64,000 nucleotides of DNA from Lamellibrachia satsuma (lineage: Eukaryota > Annelida > Polychaeta > Sabellida > Siboglinidae): positions 9,969,507 to 10,033,506 of the forward strand of contig BSQZ01000004.1 in the NCBI GenBank assembly GCA_033239005.1. The letters are read 5' to 3'. The notes beneath the pieces were generated by a model. It worked only from the letters and a program-made list of their open reading frames with translations. It was not told where the DNA came from and did no database searches. Positions 63,700 through 64,000 of this stretch are shown here, in pieces. The position numbers and the translations under genes were made by a program. Position 1 is the first letter of the stretch, and every line of letters starts with the position of its first letter.

Positions 63700-64000
63700 A
63701 CCACAGTTGACCTTCCTGTTTATTGTTTCACACGAATGTAGGGCGTATGCAATTGTAAAATGGGAACTTAATAAATTAATATTATGTGACATGAATGCCT
63801 TTGAGCAGGAATATTCACAGGTTTGTTTGTAGAAGCTATTGGCTGTGAAACAGTGCATTTTTAAAAGAGTTTAACTGGCAGAGGGATTTATGGGAATTTT
63901 TCTGCTATGGGCCACGTGGGCACATGAATATATAGCTATTTTTGTCAAAACTGATAGGCATCGCACGTCGGGGCGTTTTAAAAGAGCTGGAGGGATGTGA
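63700..64000. other. Right-edge sequence
   Basis: AT-rich, no supported gene. Confidence 0.4.

Overview
The window is genomic DNA of an animal, most likely a marine invertebrate; the sequence does not let me name the species. The evidence is spliced exons, AATAAA signals, long AT and AC microsatellites and many minisatellites, and families of mobile DNA typical of invertebrates (Polinton/Maverick, hAT, Tigger). Nothing looks bacterial: there are no operons with ribosome binding sites, no rRNA or tRNA, and no CRISPR. Almost all the coding capacity belongs to mobile or virus-derived DNA. The only host gene I can support is the 3' part of a single-pass membrane protein gene at the left edge (exons 787-874 and 3073-3478).

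Layout. (1) 1-4.7 kb: host gene end and several simple-sequence arrays. (2) 4.69-14.42 kb: a 48-bp minisatellite split by Polinton copy 1 (5386-14062, 8677 bp, 190-bp terminal inverted repeats, 6-bp target duplication CACGCC). Copy 1 is internally deleted and mostly pseudogenised. (3) 14.4-24.3 kb: a decayed hAT transposase, a truncated Tigger element, two satellite arrays and a fragment of a 'HEEADTRI' protein. (4) 24.6-26.14 kb and 44.46-48.4 kb: two halves of a second, unrelated virus-like element. It was split when Polinton copy 2 (26141-44454, 18,314 bp, 167-bp inverted repeats, target duplication GAGGCC) landed inside its packaging ATPase gene. (5) 48.89-54.83 kb: a candidate DNA transposon with inverted ends, subterminal satellite and a decayed 'HEEADTRI' protein. 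(6) 55127-63693: an 8.6-kb element with 475-bp inverted repeats and a 6-bp target duplication (GGTAAG). It carries two convergent spliced genes and a nested hAT-like element (58222-61019).

Polinton copy 2 is the centrepiece. Its right two-thirds is a colinear rightward block: DNA polymerase B fused to the packaging ATPase, a small basic protein, a conserved unknown protein, two tiny membrane proteins, integrase, another membrane protein, a penton-like minor capsid protein, a basic pX-like protein, the major capsid protein and an adenovirus-type cysteine protease, ending at an AATAAA. This is a full replication, integration and virion morphogenesis set, and every one of these frames is open. 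The left third holds accessory genes with their own TATA boxes: a leftward two-repeat protein, a NADAR-domain protein (predicted ADP-ribose chemistry), an RPA70-C-like OB-fold protein and two low-complexity proteins. Comparing the copies shows that the polymerase-ATPase fusion in copy 2 is derived. Copy 1 still has the end of the polymerase and a separate ATPase start, but has lost the polymerase catalytic core and half of the integrase.

All family names come from recognising motifs by eye. No database search was run, and splice junctions are inferred from GT/AG signals and matching reading-frame phase.
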